Shown here piece after piece: positions 8,329 through 17,820 of a DNA stretch of 64,000 bases (the first letter of the stretch is position 1; every line of letters starts with the position of its first letter). Source of the DNA: Oceanobacillus rekensis (GTDB lineage: Bacteria; Bacillota; Bacilli; Bacillales; Amphibacillaceae); assembly GCF_002153375.1 (NCBI RefSeq), contig NZ_MTBQ01000006.1:1-64000 (forward strand). Reading direction: 5' to 3'. The notes below the pieces were generated by a model. That model saw only the letters and a program-made list of their open reading frames with translations. It had not been told where the DNA came from and did not search any database. A program made the position numbers and the translations under genes.

Positions 8329-8892
8329 ATGGATCAATTTATAAAAGAAAAAATTAAAGAAGTAAAAAAAGGTGATCAGGCTGCATTTGGTGATGTAGTC
8401 TCATTTTATCAAAGTAAAATTTACCAGCATTGTTTTCGAATGCTTGGTAATGCACATGAGGCGGAGGATATGGCTCAAGAGGCTTTTATCCGCGCATATG
8501 TTAATATTCATTCCTTCGACGACCGCAGAAAGTTTTCCACTTGGCTATATCGTATTGCTACAAATTTAACGATAGACCGAATCAGAAAACGGAAACCTGA
8601 TTATTTTCTGGATGCAGAAATAAAAGGAGCTGAAGGTTTAAATATGTATTCTCAATTGGCGAGCGAGGAACGTCTCCCTGGAGAAGAAGTGGAAGGTTTG
8701 GAATTACAACGTTATATTCATCATGAAATCTCACAACTTCCACCAAAGTATCGAAGCATTATTATGTTGCGTTATTTGGAGGAGTTTTCCCTTCAAGAAA
8801 TAAGTGAAATCCTTGATATTCCATTAGGAACGGTGAAAACCCGAATACATCGAGGAAGGGAAGCATTAAGAAAACGGCTTCGTCATGTGTAA
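8329..8892 (+). CDS. sigW: RNA polymerase ECF sigma factor SigW
   Basis: A 187-residue extracytoplasmic-function sigma factor that directs the cell-envelope stress regulon. Region 2 (about residues 20-90) contains EAEDMAQEAFIRAY and FSTWLYRIATN. Region 4 (about 130-185) contains LPPKYRSIIMLRYLEEFS and the helix-turn-helix IPLGTVKTRIHRGREAL. It has a GGAGG site before the ATG, a SigW-like promoter upstream and the anti-sigma gene 15 bases downstream. Gene order matches B. subtilis sigW-rsiW-cdaA-cdaR-glmM-glmS. Confidence 0.95.
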   Translation: MDQFIKEKIKEVKKGDQAAFGDVVSFYQSKIYQHCFRMLGNAHEAEDMAQEAFIRAYVNIHSFDDRRKFSTWLYRIATNLTIDRIRKRKPDYFLDAEIKGAEGLNMYSQLASEERLPGEEVEGLELQRYIHHEISQLPPKYRSIIMLRYLEEFSLQEISEILDIPLGTVKTRIHRGREALRKRLRHV

Positions 8893-8907
8893 AGGAGTGT
8901 GTTCTAC

Positions 8908-9543
8908 ATGGATTGTAATAGAGAATCAATTGAATTAATGCATAAATATTTGGATGGGGATCTCACGAAACCGGAGGAATGTGGGTTGCGCACACATTTA
9001 GAAACATGTGCGGACTGCCAACATCACTTCCATGAATTAAAGCGTACCATTACATTGATTAAGAGTGCGGAACACTTTTCAGCACCAGAAGACTTTACGC
9101 AGAAGGTCATGAAGAATCTGCCGACTGAAAAGAAGCGTGTAACTTATAAGCGTTGGTTCAAAGTGCATCCGATACTAACAGCAGCAGCTCTATTCTTTAT
9201 CTTGATGATGGGCGGGATATTCTCTTCTTGGAGTCAGGATACTCAATTAGTAGTGTCTAAGCAGGATGAGCTGATTATCGAAGGAGATACTGTAATCGTA
9301 CCTGAGGGAGTAACGGTTCCAGGTGATGTTCTAGTCAAAAATGGCAACTTAATCATAAATGGTACGATTGATGGTAATGTAACATTGGTGAATGGTGAAC
9401 TGATTGAAGAGAACCCATTAGAAGGTGAAAATCTGATGGCCTCTGCTGGGGGGGTAAATGGAGAATTTGAATCCGTTGATCGAGTATTTGAGTGGATGTG
9501 GTACAAGGTCAAAGATATATTTAAAAGTGTCTTTTCCTTCTAA
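8908..9543 (+). CDS. rsiW: Anti-sigma-W factor RsiW
   Basis: A membrane-anchored anti-sigma factor holding SigW until regulated proteolysis releases it. The N-terminus has the zinc-binding ZAS motif HxxxCxxC as HLETCADC, followed by one transmembrane segment (about residues 90-112) and an outer domain of short repeats of the type [20 protein letters not shown] that predict a small beta-helix. The ATG at 8908 follows AAAGGAG; a GTG at 8899 overlaps that site and is rejected. It is co-transcribed with sigW. Confidence 0.93.
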   Translation: MDCNRESIELMHKYLDGDLTKPEECGLRTHLETCADCQHHFHELKRTITLIKSAEHFSAPEDFTQKVMKNLPTEKKRVTYKRWFKVHPILTAAALFFILMMGGIFSSWSQDTQLVVSKQDELIIEGDTVIVPEGVTVPGDVLVKNGNLIINGTIDGNVTLVNGELIEENPLEGENLMASAGGVNGEFESVDRVFEWMWYKVKDIFKSVFSF

Positions 9544-9549
9544 GGGCAT

Positions 9550-9599
9550 GTTCAAAAAGTCCGGTGAAAATAATACGAGCTTTCTCGGTCAATTTGAAT
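9550..9599. repeat. Degenerate copy of a 65-bp interspersed repeat
   Basis: Begins with GTTCAAAAAGTCCGGTGAAA, identical to the first 20 bases of the element at 52749, shares CTCGGTC further in, and ends with a decayed CAATTTGAA in place of CTTTTTGAAC. It lies directly after rsiW. Confidence 0.7.
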
Positions 9600-9630
9600 A
9601 CTCATTTTTGTGAAATATATTGTATGTAAG

Positions 9631-9668
9631 AAACACGGATAAGGTAATTAACTTATCTGTGTTTTTTA
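9631..9668 (+). terminator. sigW-rsiW terminator
   Basis: AAACACGGATAAG pairs with CTTATCTGTGTTT and is followed by more T. It separates the sigma operon from cdaA. Confidence 0.85.
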
Positions 9669-9828
9669 TAGATTGGGCCGAGGTTATGGGAATATGTTTC
9701 AGGGAAAATATGTTATAATAATTACCGTGACTAATTATATATATTATAGGGAACTTCCAAAAGATAAGTAGGCTTTTAAAATTCGAACAACAATGAAGTG
9801 AATTTATACTGTTAAGGGATGTGTGTGC

Positions 9829-10647
9829 ATGCTTGATGGGGGTTTTGATGTATTAGATCTGCTAAGAATAGGCGTAGATATAGCTCTCGTCTGGTATGTA
9901 TTATATAAATTAATGATGTTGATCAGGGGAACAAAAGCAATCCAACTATTAAAAGGGATTGCGGTCGTTCTTTTCGTTTGGGCAATGAGTATTATACTAA
10001 ATCTCCAAACGATGCAATGGCTGACAAGTGAAGCCATTTCCTGGGGGTTAATTGTAATTATTATTTTATTTCAGCCAGAACTTAGAAGAGCACTTGAACA
10101 ACTTGGTAGGGGAAATATTTTTTCCCGGAGTGCCAAATCAGAAGAAGAACTTCTGCAAGAAGAGATTGAAGCAATTGTTCAGTCATGCAGTTATATGGCG
10201 AAAAGAAGAATTGGTGCATTAATATCAATTGAACGGGAAACGGGAATCGGAGAATATGCTGAAACAGGGATTTCTATAAATGGAAAATTGACACATCAGC
10301 TATTGACAAATATCTTTACACCGAACACACCACTCCATGATGGTGCTGTTATTATTAAGGAAGGTGAAATAACGGCAGCTGCATGTTATCTACCGTTATC
10401 GGAAAGTCCGTTTATATCGAAGGAACTAGGGACAAGGCATCGTGCTGCTATGGGTATCAGTGAAGCTACAGACGCATTAACGATTATTGTTTCCGAGGAA
10501 ACGGGTGCCATTTCCTATACGAAGAATGGGGAGCTGCATAGGGACGTGGATCAGGACGATCTTCGTAATATAATGCGTACACATTTACCTTTAACTCCAA
10601 AATCCGCGGAAAAAAAGACATGGAAACGGAGGAATAAGAATGGATAA
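9829..10647 (+). CDS. cdaA: Diadenylate cyclase CdaA
   Basis: Makes the essential second messenger c-di-AMP from two ATP at the membrane. The 272-residue protein has three transmembrane segments (about residues 10-85), the linker FQPELRRALEQLGRG, and the DAC domain with the DGA motif (HDGAVII) and the RHR motif (GTRHRAAMG). The ATG at 9829 follows AAGGGA by nine bases; a GTG at 9823 is too close to it. cdaR overlaps its end by eight bases. The order cdaA-cdaR-glmM is conserved in Firmicutes and links c-di-AMP to cell-wall precursor synthesis. Confidence 0.95.
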   Translation: MLDGGFDVLDLLRIGVDIALVWYVLYKLMMLIRGTKAIQLLKGIAVVLFVWAMSIILNLQTMQWLTSEAISWGLIVIIILFQPELRRALEQLGRGNIFSRSAKSEEELLQEEIEAIVQSCSYMAKRRIGALISIERETGIGEYAETGISINGKLTHQLLTNIFTPNTPLHDGAVIIKEGEITAAACYLPLSESPFISKELGTRHRAAMGISEATDALTIIVSEETGAISYTKNGELHRDVDQDDLRNIMRTHLPLTPKSAEKKTWKRRNKNG

Positions 10648-11971
10648 CTGGTTTAAAAGCAAATGGTTTGTACGAATCATTTCATTAATCTTTGCAGTGT
10701 TCATTTATACCTTTGTAAATGTATCCGAGAATTCATCCCAATCCGATTCTACATTTTCCGGTACAGATCAATCACATATGTTAGACGAAGTTCCAGTTGA
10801 AATTAAAATCGACGATGAAAACTATGTTGTCAGTGGGGTACCTGAATACGTTACGGTTAACCTTCAAGGTTCATCTGGCAAGGTAATGCCGTTGATTTCA
10901 CAGCGTAATTTTGATGTATTTGTAAATTTACATGGTCTGGAAGAAGGGGAGCACACGGTTGAATTACAGCATACTATATCGAAGGATATAGAGACTTTTA
11001 TCGAACCGAAATCAATTCCAGTTACGATTGAGGAAAGGGCCAGTGAAGAATTCAGTGTCGTTGCGGACTTTATTAATAGTGATAAGATGGCTGAAGGATA
11101 TGAATTGGTTAGTCATGAGGTGGAGCCTAAGTCAGTAACAATAACGAGTTCAAGGTCGGTAATTGAGCAAATTGGTGCAGTTAAAGTATATGTTAATTTA
11201 GAGGGATTGGAAGGATCGATTAACAATCGAGAAGTTCCAGTAAATGTCTATGATACACAGGGTAACGAGTTAAATGTTAGAATTGAACCTGAAAGTGTAC
11301 AAGTATCTGCAGAACTAGATAATCCGAGTAAATCAGTACCTATAACAGTGGAGACTACCGGTGAAATGCCTGAAGGGTATTCCCTAAATTCAATTTCAGC
11401 TAATTTAGAAGAAGTTGAAGTATACGCAACAAGTGATATATTGGGAGATATTACAGAAGTCTCGACGGAAGCAATTGATTTATCTAAATTAACCGAATCA
11501 GGCACTGTTGAAGCAGAACTAACATTACCAGAGGGTGTAAATGCTCCAGATTTGGAAACAATTGAGGTAACGATTGATGTAGAAGAGGCGCAGGCTGAAG
11601 AAGCAGAAGACGAAGCAGAAGTAGCAGAAGACGAAGCAATTACAGAAGATACCCAAGTTGCAGAAGACGAACCAATTATAGAGGATACCCAAGTAATAGA
11701 AGACGAACCAATTATAGAAGAGGAACTGGAAGAAGGTCTTACCGTAACTTACAGGGAACCTGAAACTGCCATGACTGATATAATGGTGACAGGTAGTCAA
11801 GAACAGGTCAGTGAGTTGTCTGTGGATGATTTCCAAGCATCAATTAATCTATTTGGCTTGGAACCCGGGGAACATCGAGTACCGATTATAATTGAAGGAC
11901 CAGAAAATGAGGGTATGACATTTACTGCTGATATAGAAGAAGTATTGGTTCAAATTAACGAAAGTGATTAG
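10640..11971 (+). CDS. cdaR: CdaA regulator CdaR (YbbR-domain protein)
   Basis: Modulates CdaA from the outer face of the membrane. The protein has one N-terminal transmembrane helix (about residues 7-24) and a series of YbbR domains. Between the third and the last domain lies an extra acidic low-complexity segment (about residues 313-372) in which an EDxPIIEDTQV-like unit is repeated. This segment is absent from the B. subtilis protein as I remember it. The ATG follows GGAGG and overlaps cdaA, so the two are translationally coupled. 443 residues is slightly short for the family, which often has four full domains. Confidence 0.92.
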   Translation: MDNWFKSKWFVRIISLIFAVFIYTFVNVSENSSQSDSTFSGTDQSHMLDEVPVEIKIDDENYVVSGVPEYVTVNLQGSSGKVMPLISQRNFDVFVNLHGLEEGEHTVELQHTISKDIETFIEPKSIPVTIEERASEEFSVVADFINSDKMAEGYELVSHEVEPKSVTITSSRSVIEQIGAVKVYVNLEGLEGSINNREVPVNVYDTQGNELNVRIEPESVQVSAELDNPSKSVPITVETTGEMPEGYSLNSISANLEEVEVYATSDILGDITEVSTEAIDLSKLTESGTVEAELTLPEGVNAPDLETIEVTIDVEEAQAEEAEDEAEVAEDEAITEDTQVAEDEPIIEDTQVIEDEPIIEEELEEGLTVTYREPETAMTDIMVTGSQEQVSELSVDDFQASINLFGLEPGEHRVPIIIEGPENEGMTFTADIEEVLVQINESD

Positions 11972-12013
11972 TTGAAAAAAGTTGAATGGCATGCAGTTAA
12001 AGGAGAGGTACAG

Positions 12014-13354
12014 ATGGGAAAATATTTTGGAACAGATGGTGTTAGAGGGGTTGCTAATGAGGGATTGACACCTGAATTGGCATATAAGCTCGGACGCTGT
12101 GGTGGTTACGTACTCATAAAGGAACACGAAAAACCTAGAGTCCTTATTGGCCGTGATACACGGATCTCAGGTCATATGCTTGAAGGAGCCTTATTAGCGG
12201 GTCTGTTATCAATAGGTGCGGAAGTGATGCGTCTTGGAGTTATATCCACTCCTGGTGTAGCATATTTGACAAAAGCTACTAGTGCACAAGCGGGTGTAAT
12301 GATTTCCGCTTCCCATAATCCAGTTGAAGATAATGGAATTAAATTCTTTGGGCCAGATGGCTTTAAACTAACAGATGCACAGGAAAATGAAATTGAGAGT
12401 TTAATGGAAGCAGAAGATAATTTGCCACGACCAACAGGTGGAGGTATTGGGATTGTCAATGATTACTTTGAAGGTGGCCAAAAATATCTATCCCATCTAA
12501 AAGATACCATTGATAATGACTTTGAAGGATTCCAAATTGCAATTGATTGTGCACATGGTGCGACATCGAGCCTTGCAACACATTTATTTGCTGATCTTGA
12601 AGCGGATGTCTTTTCCATTGGTTCTAAGCCGGATGGGCTAAATATTAATGCGGATGTGGGATCGACACATCCTGAGACATTACAAGCATTTGTTAAAGAA
12701 AAAGCTGCCGATCTCGGATTGGCATTTGATGGAGATGGAGATCGTCTTATTGCCGTTGATGAGAAAGGTAATATTGTTGACGGCGATCAAATTATGTTTA
12801 TTTGCGCGAAACATTTAAATGAAAAAGGCTTACTCAAACAAAACACGGTTGTATCTACTGTAATGAGTAATATTGGTTTTTACAAGGCAATAGAAGAAAA
12901 TGGGATGCGCAGTGATAAAACGTCCGTAGGTGACCGCTATGTGATGGAAGAAATGCGAAAAGGTGGTTACAACCTTGGCGGGGAGCAATCCGGCCATATT
13001 ATCTTCCTTGATTACATTACAACTGGTGATGGCATGTTATCTGCCATACAACTTATTAATGTTATGAAGGAAACGGGGAAACCTTTATCAGAACTTGCTG
13101 GTGAGATGAAAATATTCCCACAAGTATTAATAAATGTAAAGGTAATAGATAAAAATGAGGTATTGAGCAATCCTGCTATTTTGGATGAAATTGCATTAGT
13201 AGAAAGTGAACTGGGTAATCAAGGACGCGTTTTAGTCAGACCATCAGGAACAGAACCACTTGTTCGAGTCATGGTTGAAGCACCAACTAAAGAAGAATGT
13301 GAGCGTTATGCAGACCGAGTAGTGAAAGTAATCCAAACGTTGCCTGGAATCTAA
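12014..13354 (+). CDS. glmM: Phosphoglucosamine mutase
   Basis: Interconverts glucosamine-6-phosphate and glucosamine-1-phosphate on the way to UDP-GlcNAc. The 446-residue protein starts [17 protein letters not shown] and has the active-site serine loop [13 protein letters not shown], the metal-binding DGDGDR and the C-terminal phosphate-binding [16 protein letters not shown] 12014 follows GGAGAGG; an in-frame TTG at 11972 is rejected. GlmM interacts with CdaA and inhibits it in B. subtilis, which fits this operon. Confidence 0.96.
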   Translation: MGKYFGTDGVRGVANEGLTPELAYKLGRCGGYVLIKEHEKPRVLIGRDTRISGHMLEGALLAGLLSIGAEVMRLGVISTPGVAYLTKATSAQAGVMISASHNPVEDNGIKFFGPDGFKLTDAQENEIESLMEAEDNLPRPTGGGIGIVNDYFEGGQKYLSHLKDTIDNDFEGFQIAIDCAHGATSSLATHLFADLEADVFSIGSKPDGLNINADVGSTHPETLQAFVKEKAADLGLAFDGDGDRLIAVDEKGNIVDGDQIMFICAKHLNEKGLLKQNTVVSTVMSNIGFYKAIEENGMRSDKTSVGDRYVMEEMRKGGYNLGGEQSGHIIFLDYITTGDGMLSAIQLINVMKETGKPLSELAGEMKIFPQVLINVKVIDKNEVLSNPAILDEIALVESELGNQGRVLVRPSGTEPLVRVMVEAPTKEECERYADRVVKVIQTLPGI

Positions 13355-13369
13355 ATATAGTAGAACATC

Positions 13370-13404
13370 AAAGAGCTGTTTTCCGTAAGGGGAGCAGCTC
13401 TTTG
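13370..13404 (+). terminator. cdaA-cdaR-glmM terminator
   Basis: AAAGAGCTG pairs with CAGCTCTTT around a 16-base loop, 16 bases after the glmM stop. Confidence 0.75.
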
Positions 13405-13550
13405 TATGTATATGAGTGTAAGTTATTTATTATTCTTTATATAGCAAAAATACTTTATTAGTAATGCTAGGTACACTAGCATCGGGGGTAAATGAAAGAA
13501 GTGCCTTAAGGGTAAGGAAGAGTTTATCACCAATATTTTTCAACCTTTAG

Positions 13551-13595
13551 AGAAGAAGCGCAAGGATGTGATTAAAATATCCTTGCGCTTCTTCT
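13551..13595. repeat. Isolated 17-bp perfect hairpin
   Basis: AGAAGAAGCGCAAGGAT (13551-13567) is the exact reverse complement of 13579-13595, with an 11-base loop. It lies 150 bases after the glmM terminator and 175 bases before the padR gene, with no gene on either side close enough to need it. No clear T run follows on either strand, so it is not a standard terminator. Confidence 0.8.
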
Positions 13596-13702
13596 GTTCT
13601 GGAAGTCAAGAAAGCATAAATACTTTCTTACTGCATAAGTGCAACTAAGGTTATCGCTTAAAAGCTTGTGAACCTTACTTTTCTAACATATTTAAAAAAT
13701 AA

Positions 13703-13764
13703 TTGATTACTATGTTGCATCGTGATATAGTCACATCATGATATAACATGATGCATAGTAAATA
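13703..13764 (+). promoter_or_regulatory. padR promoter with palindromic operator
   Basis: TTGATT (13703-13708) and TATAGT (13726-13731) are 17 bases apart. Just downstream ATCATG and CATGAT form an inverted repeat around ATATAA, inside a region rich in GTGATA/ATCATG half-sites. PadR-type regulators usually repress their own operon at such sites. Confidence 0.6.
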
Positions 13765-13771
13765 GAATAGG

Positions 13772-14110
13772 GTGAGGACAATAAAACTAGAAAAAATATT
13801 GAAGTCTTACATACCAATGACAGAAACGGCTTTTTATATTCTTTTATCCTTATCAGCTCCACGTCATGGCTACGGAATTATCAAGCATGTAGAGGTTATT
13901 ACAAAAAGTCGGATTCACTTAGGTTCTGGTACAGTTTACGGTACGCTCAATAAAATGCAACGGGATGGGATTATAACGGTTTTTGCTGATGAAAAGCGGA
14001 AAAAGATTTATGAAATTACGGACATGGGTAAGCAATTAATCAAAGCGGAGACAGCAAGACTAAAAGAACTTCATGAAAATGCGTTAAAGTATGAGGAGGA
14101 ATTTTTATGA
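13772..14110 (+). CDS. PadR family transcriptional regulator
   Basis: A winged-helix regulator of ~110 residues with the PadR core TETAFYILLSLSAPRHGYGI and SGTVYGTLNKMQRDG. Homologues paired with DUF2812 membrane proteins are common in Firmicutes. The start is uncertain: GTG 13772 has only a weak AGG upstream, while the conserved part begins ~15 residues later at TTG 13799 or ATG 13817. The stop overlaps the next gene (ATGA). Confidence 0.85.
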   Translation: MRTIKLEKILKSYIPMTETAFYILLSLSAPRHGYGIIKHVEVITKSRIHLGSGTVYGTLNKMQRDGIITVFADEKRKKIYEITDMGKQLIKAETARLKELHENALKYEEEFL

Positions 14111-15276
14111 TAAAAAAAGTCTTTCGGCCATTTTGGAGTCATGATATAGAAAAAATAGAGACATGGCTTTCTACAATGGCGAGGCAGGGGTATCATGTTG
14201 TGAAGATCAATAGGATGACAAACTATTTTTTCTTTGAAAAGGGTGCATCAAAGGCAGTAAATTATCATATTGGGTATGATAAAATGTTTGATACATTACC
14301 AGAAACCTTAATAAATGATGGCTGGGAACAGCTTTTTAAACAAGGTAATTGGTACGTCATTGCAAATCAAAAGCCATCTGATGAAATTAAAACAACTCTC
14401 GTTCGTGATGGGGTAATCAAGCACAATTGGATTGTGATGTTTGTTGTTGGTGGAGTCTCACTCTATATCACGTTTCCATTTTTGATATTTTTAGTGACCA
14501 TTAGTATCCGTTTTATGTTACCAGGCAATGTGCATGTGGAATCGAGTCCTTTTTGGGTGTTTACTGTATTATTCTGGATGATAGGAATACTGGGGATTTA
14601 TTCTACAGTAAAACGATATAAAGCCAACAAAAGAATGTCAGGAATGACGATGAAACAAAGGGATAAGACAATTCCCAGTCGAATGGAAGAAAAACATTTG
14701 AAAAAAGCTGGTGAAATCATTATAAAAAGAAAAGTAGCCTGGCAATATTCACCTGACAAACTTGAAAATTGGCTTAAGAAGATGGAAAACCAAGGCTACC
14801 ATCTCTACCGAGTAAGCAAATGGGGGATTAAGTTTTATTTTGCCAAAGGTGAGCCGAGGAAGGTTAGCTATTGTTTGGATTACCAAAACAACCTAAATCA
14901 AAATTATTTTGATATGCATAAAGAAGCCGGGTGGAAACTTAATTATACCAACAATTCGTTTCTTTCAAAATGGTCAATTTGGTCACGTGTTTATGAGGAC
15001 GGTGAGGTCGAACCACAGTTGTACAGTGATGATACACATATGATAAAGCATGCTAAACGTGTCATGATTACGTATTTATCTATGTTTGTTCCTGTTACGG
15101 TTTTGTATTTAATGGTAATCATATTAAATATTAATCTCTTACAAAGAAATGGCATGGATACGTTAAGGTGGAGCACCTTGATTTTATATGGAATTGTTAT
15201 ACTCGAGTTTGGAACATTTGCAGTAAAATCATTATTATATTATAGAAGAGTAAAAAATAAGGTGAATTACAGTTAG
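14107..15276 (+). CDS. DUF2812 domain membrane protein
   Basis: This 389-residue protein contains two copies of the DUF2812 module, at about residues 10-90 and 213-295. Each is an EKIETWLSTMARQGYHVVKI-like helix followed by a YYFxKGxxxxVxYxxxYD strand. The modules are separated by two transmembrane helices (about 115-175) and followed by two more (about 315-385). The function of the family is unknown. Overlap with padR and similar operons suggest it is controlled by that regulator in response to envelope or drug stress, which is inference. Confidence 0.85.
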   Translation: MIKKVFRPFWSHDIEKIETWLSTMARQGYHVVKINRMTNYFFFEKGASKAVNYHIGYDKMFDTLPETLINDGWEQLFKQGNWYVIANQKPSDEIKTTLVRDGVIKHNWIVMFVVGGVSLYITFPFLIFLVTISIRFMLPGNVHVESSPFWVFTVLFWMIGILGIYSTVKRYKANKRMSGMTMKQRDKTIPSRMEEKHLKKAGEIIIKRKVAWQYSPDKLENWLKKMENQGYHLYRVSKWGIKFYFAKGEPRKVSYCLDYQNNLNQNYFDMHKEAGWKLNYTNNSFLSKWSIWSRVYEDGEVEPQLYSDDTHMIKHAKRVMITYLSMFVPVTVLYLMVIILNINLLQRNGMDTLRWSTLILYGIVILEFGTFAVKSLLYYRRVKNKVNYS

Positions 15277-15415
15277 ATTCATACGGCTTTAAAAATGTAC
15301 CATAATACGCTTCAGTAAACGCTTGCATGGATGTTTACTGGAGCTGTGCAACACCATAATAAACATTATTTTAATTTGAGGCATATGATATTCAAGGCCA
15401 TTTTTTAAAAAAAGA

Positions 15416-15445
15416 TTGACCTGTTACCACTTTCACAGGTACAAT
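15416..15445 (+). promoter_or_regulatory. glmS promoter
   Basis: TTGACC (15416-15421) and TACAAT (15440-15445) are 18 bases apart, ~110 bases before the ribozyme. A 6-bp inverted repeat ACCTGT/ACAGGT fills the spacer. Confidence 0.6.
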
Positions 15446-15547
15446 AGACTGGCCTCTTTATTAATGTTTATTTTTTACTGAAAAGAGGAAGGTATAAAGA
15501 GTAATGATTTTTATTCAAGAATGGAAAGGAGATTCGGGGTTACAAAT

Positions 15548-15702
15548 CAATTAAAGCGCCAGGACTATTTTTCGAACGGTAAAGAAAAATAGTTGACGAG
15601 GTGGAGGTTATCGAGAATTTCGGCGGATGCCTCCCGGCTGGATATCTCAGTCGTTGCTTTATCCCTAAAACAGTAAGGTGACTTATTGGACAAAAGGATA
15701 AT
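15548..15702 (+). ncRNA. glmS ribozyme: glmS ribozyme-riboswitch
   Basis: The core matches the B. subtilis glmS ribozyme: AAAGCGCCAGGACTA at the cleavage site, GTTGACGAGGTGGAGGTTAT, TTTCGGCGGATGCCTCCCGG and AAGGTGACTTATTGGACAAA. Self-cleavage is expected between A15555 and G15556 when glucosamine-6-phosphate binds, lowering glmS expression. It ends ~105 bases before the glmS start codon. Confidence 0.95.
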
Positions 15703-15733
15703 GAAAGATGTTCATTCAAAAAAACACGAGAGA

Positions 15734-15785
15734 GGGGCAGTTAAGCGCCCCCTAAAAATTCTAGAAGGATCGTTTGTCTGCCCCT
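15734..15785 (+). promoter_or_regulatory. Alternative hairpin between ribozyme and glmS
   Basis: AGGGGCAG (15734-15741) can pair with CTGCCCCT near 15778-15785, or its AGGGG part can pair with CCCCT in the nearer GCGCCCCCT. The two pairings are mutually exclusive and lie just before the glmS ribosome binding site. A regulatory role is inferred only. Confidence 0.4.
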
Positions 15786-15807
15786 TATCTTATAGGAGGA
15801 CATCGAT

Positions 15808-17610
15808 ATGTGTGGAATTGTCGGCTATATCGGAGAAAACGATACAAAGGAAATTTTATTAAATGGACTTGAAAAACTGGAATATAGAGGATATGACTCT
15901 GCAGGGATTGCTACCCTGAATGATGAAGGAGTCTGCTTGACGAAAGTAAAAGGTCGTATTGCAGCACTGCGTGAAAGTGTTGATAGCTCTGTTCAATCAA
16001 CAATGGGAATTGGCCATACCCGCTGGGCGACACATGGTGTTCCAGGTATTATAAATGCACACCCACATCAAAGCGCGTCTGGAAGGTTCACACTTGTTCA
16101 CAACGGTGTTATCGAAAATTTTAATAAACTAAAGAAAGAATATTTGAGCGATTTTGATTTTGTAAGTGATACAGATACAGAAGTCATCGTACAGCTTATT
16201 GAAAAACTTTATCAAAAACATCAAAATACAGTTACAGCATTCCGTGAAGCGATGCGTCTTTTGAAAGGTTCTTATGCGATAGGGATGATTGACGCTGAAG
16301 ATCACGAGACACTTTATGTATCAAAAAATAAGAGCCCACTACTTGTAGGAATTGGTGATGGATTCAATTTGGTTGCAAGTGATGCAATGGCAACTTTAAA
16401 AGAAACGGACCAGTATGTAGAAATCCATGACAAGGAAATTGTACTTGTATGCCGTAATTTTGTTGAAGTTCAGACAATTGAAGGAGCTGTTGTAGATCGT
16501 AAACCATACACCGCTCAAATTGATGCAAGTGATACAGAAAAAGGTACGTATTCACATTTCATGCTCAAAGAAATTGACGAACAGCCAATTGTAATGCGTA
16601 AAATTATCAATGAATATCAAAATGAGGATAATGAACTGAAGCTTGATGCAGATATCCGTAATGCCATGAAAGCAGCGGACCGTATTTATATCATTGCTGC
16701 TGGAACAAGTTATCATGCCGGGCTTGTAGGTAAAGAGTTCCTTGAAAAATTAGCAAAAATCCCAGTAGAAGTCCATGTTGCAAGTGAATTTTCATATAAT
16801 ATGCCATTACTGTCTGAAAAACCACTGTTTATATTTATCTCACAAAGTGGAGAAACTGCTGACAGTAGGTCTGTATTGGTGAAAATTAAGGAAAAAGGAT
16901 ATCCAGCACTTACAATTACAAATGTGACAGGATCCACCCTTTCTCGTGAAGCAAATTATACCCTGCACTTATATGCAGGACCAGAAATTGCAGTAGCATC
17001 AACAAAAGCATATACTGCACAAATTGCTGTTTTGGCGATTCTTGCAGTAGATACTGCAAGTGCAAAAGGCTTCCATTTGGACTTTGATCCAATGCAAGAA
17101 CTTGCGATTGTTGCTAATGCAATGGAAGTTCTAACAGACCAAAAAGAAGAATTGGAACAATTGGCAAGAGATTATTTTGCAACAACACGCAATGCCTTCT
17201 TTATTGGAAGAAGCAGCGATTATAATGTTTCCCTTGAAGCGGCATTGAAGCTAAAAGAGATTTCCTATATTCAGGCAGAAGGTTTTGCCGGAGGAGAATT
17301 GAAACATGGAACCATTGCCTTAATTGAAGAAGGAACGCCTGTCATTGCTCTTGCAACCCAGGAAAATGTGAACTACTCCATCCGTGGGAATGTTCAGGAA
17401 GTAGTTGCCCGTGGTGCAAATGCAATGATTATCAGTCTTAAAGGATTGGAAGAAGATGATGATGCGTTTGTATTGCCACATGTGCATGAATTACTGACAC
17501 CACTTGTAAGTGTTATTCCAATGCAATTACTTGCATATTATGCTGCATTGCATCGTAATTGTGATGTTGATAAACCGAGAAATTTAGCTAAGTCCGTTAC
17601 TGTGGAGTAG
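15808..17610 (+). CDS. glmS: Glutamine-fructose-6-phosphate aminotransferase (isomerizing)
   Basis: Makes glucosamine-6-phosphate from fructose-6-phosphate and glutamine, the entry step of amino-sugar synthesis. The 600-residue protein starts MCGIVGYIG, with Cys2 as the glutaminase nucleophile, and has two SIS sugar-isomerase domains (about 285-425 and 455-600) with [10 protein letters not shown] and ASTKAYTAQ. The C-terminus [13 protein letters not shown] is the conserved coding segment recognised by Tn7 TnsD. AGGAGG precedes the ATG. Its expression is governed by the ribozyme upstream. Confidence 0.97.
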   Translation: MCGIVGYIGENDTKEILLNGLEKLEYRGYDSAGIATLNDEGVCLTKVKGRIAALRESVDSSVQSTMGIGHTRWATHGVPGIINAHPHQSASGRFTLVHNGVIENFNKLKKEYLSDFDFVSDTDTEVIVQLIEKLYQKHQNTVTAFREAMRLLKGSYAIGMIDAEDHETLYVSKNKSPLLVGIGDGFNLVASDAMATLKETDQYVEIHDKEIVLVCRNFVEVQTIEGAVVDRKPYTAQIDASDTEKGTYSHFMLKEIDEQPIVMRKIINEYQNEDNELKLDADIRNAMKAADRIYIIAAGTSYHAGLVGKEFLEKLAKIPVEVHVASEFSYNMPLLSEKPLFIFISQSGETADSRSVLVKIKEKGYPALTITNVTGSTLSREANYTLHLYAGPEIAVASTKAYTAQIAVLAILAVDTASAKGFHLDFDPMQELAIVANAMEVLTDQKEELEQLARDYFATTRNAFFIGRSSDYNVSLEAALKLKEISYIQAEGFAGGELKHGTIALIEEGTPVIALATQENVNYSIRGNVQEVVARGANAMIISLKGLEEDDDAFVLPHVHELLTPLVSVIPMQLLAYYAALHRNCDVDKPRNLAKSVTVE

Positions 17611-17665
17611 GGCTTTTGAATTGCAACAAAATCGAACTGTTTAAAACAAATTAATTTCACAGTCT

Positions 17666-17706
17666 TCCCCCTTTAGACATAATTGTCTTAAAGGGGTATT
17701 TTTATG
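17666..17706 (+). terminator. glmS terminator-like hairpin
   Basis: CCCCTTTA-GACA pairs with TGTC-TAAAGGGG and is followed by TATTTTTAT. The inner AGACATAATTGTCTTAAA also resembles TnsB binding sites of Tn7-like ends, so it may be transposon-derived. Confidence 0.7.
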
Positions 17707-17820
17707 TCAGAAAGGAAACTTAAAGTTGATAACTTGATTAAAGAAGGTCGTGGGACTGGAATTGGAGTAGAATACCAGTCGTGCTGAAAAGACAAGATGT
17801 TTTTCCACAAGGTAAAATAA
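17704..17820 (+). pseudogene. TnsA N-terminal fragment, Tn7-like transposon remnant
   Basis: The first frame reads 27 residues including LIKEGRGTGIGVEYQS and then stops at TGA. Restoring one missing base in the TGCTG at about 17782-17786 gives EYQSWLKRQDVFPQGK. This matches my memory of the TnsA N-terminus (KEGRGxGxGxxYxPWLxxxDVPSxG). TnsA is the 5'-end endonuclease of heteromeric Tn7-type transposases. The fragment lies 94 bases past the glmS stop and points away from it, as tnsA does in Tn7 inserted at attTn7. The rest of the gene is gone. Confidence 0.7.
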
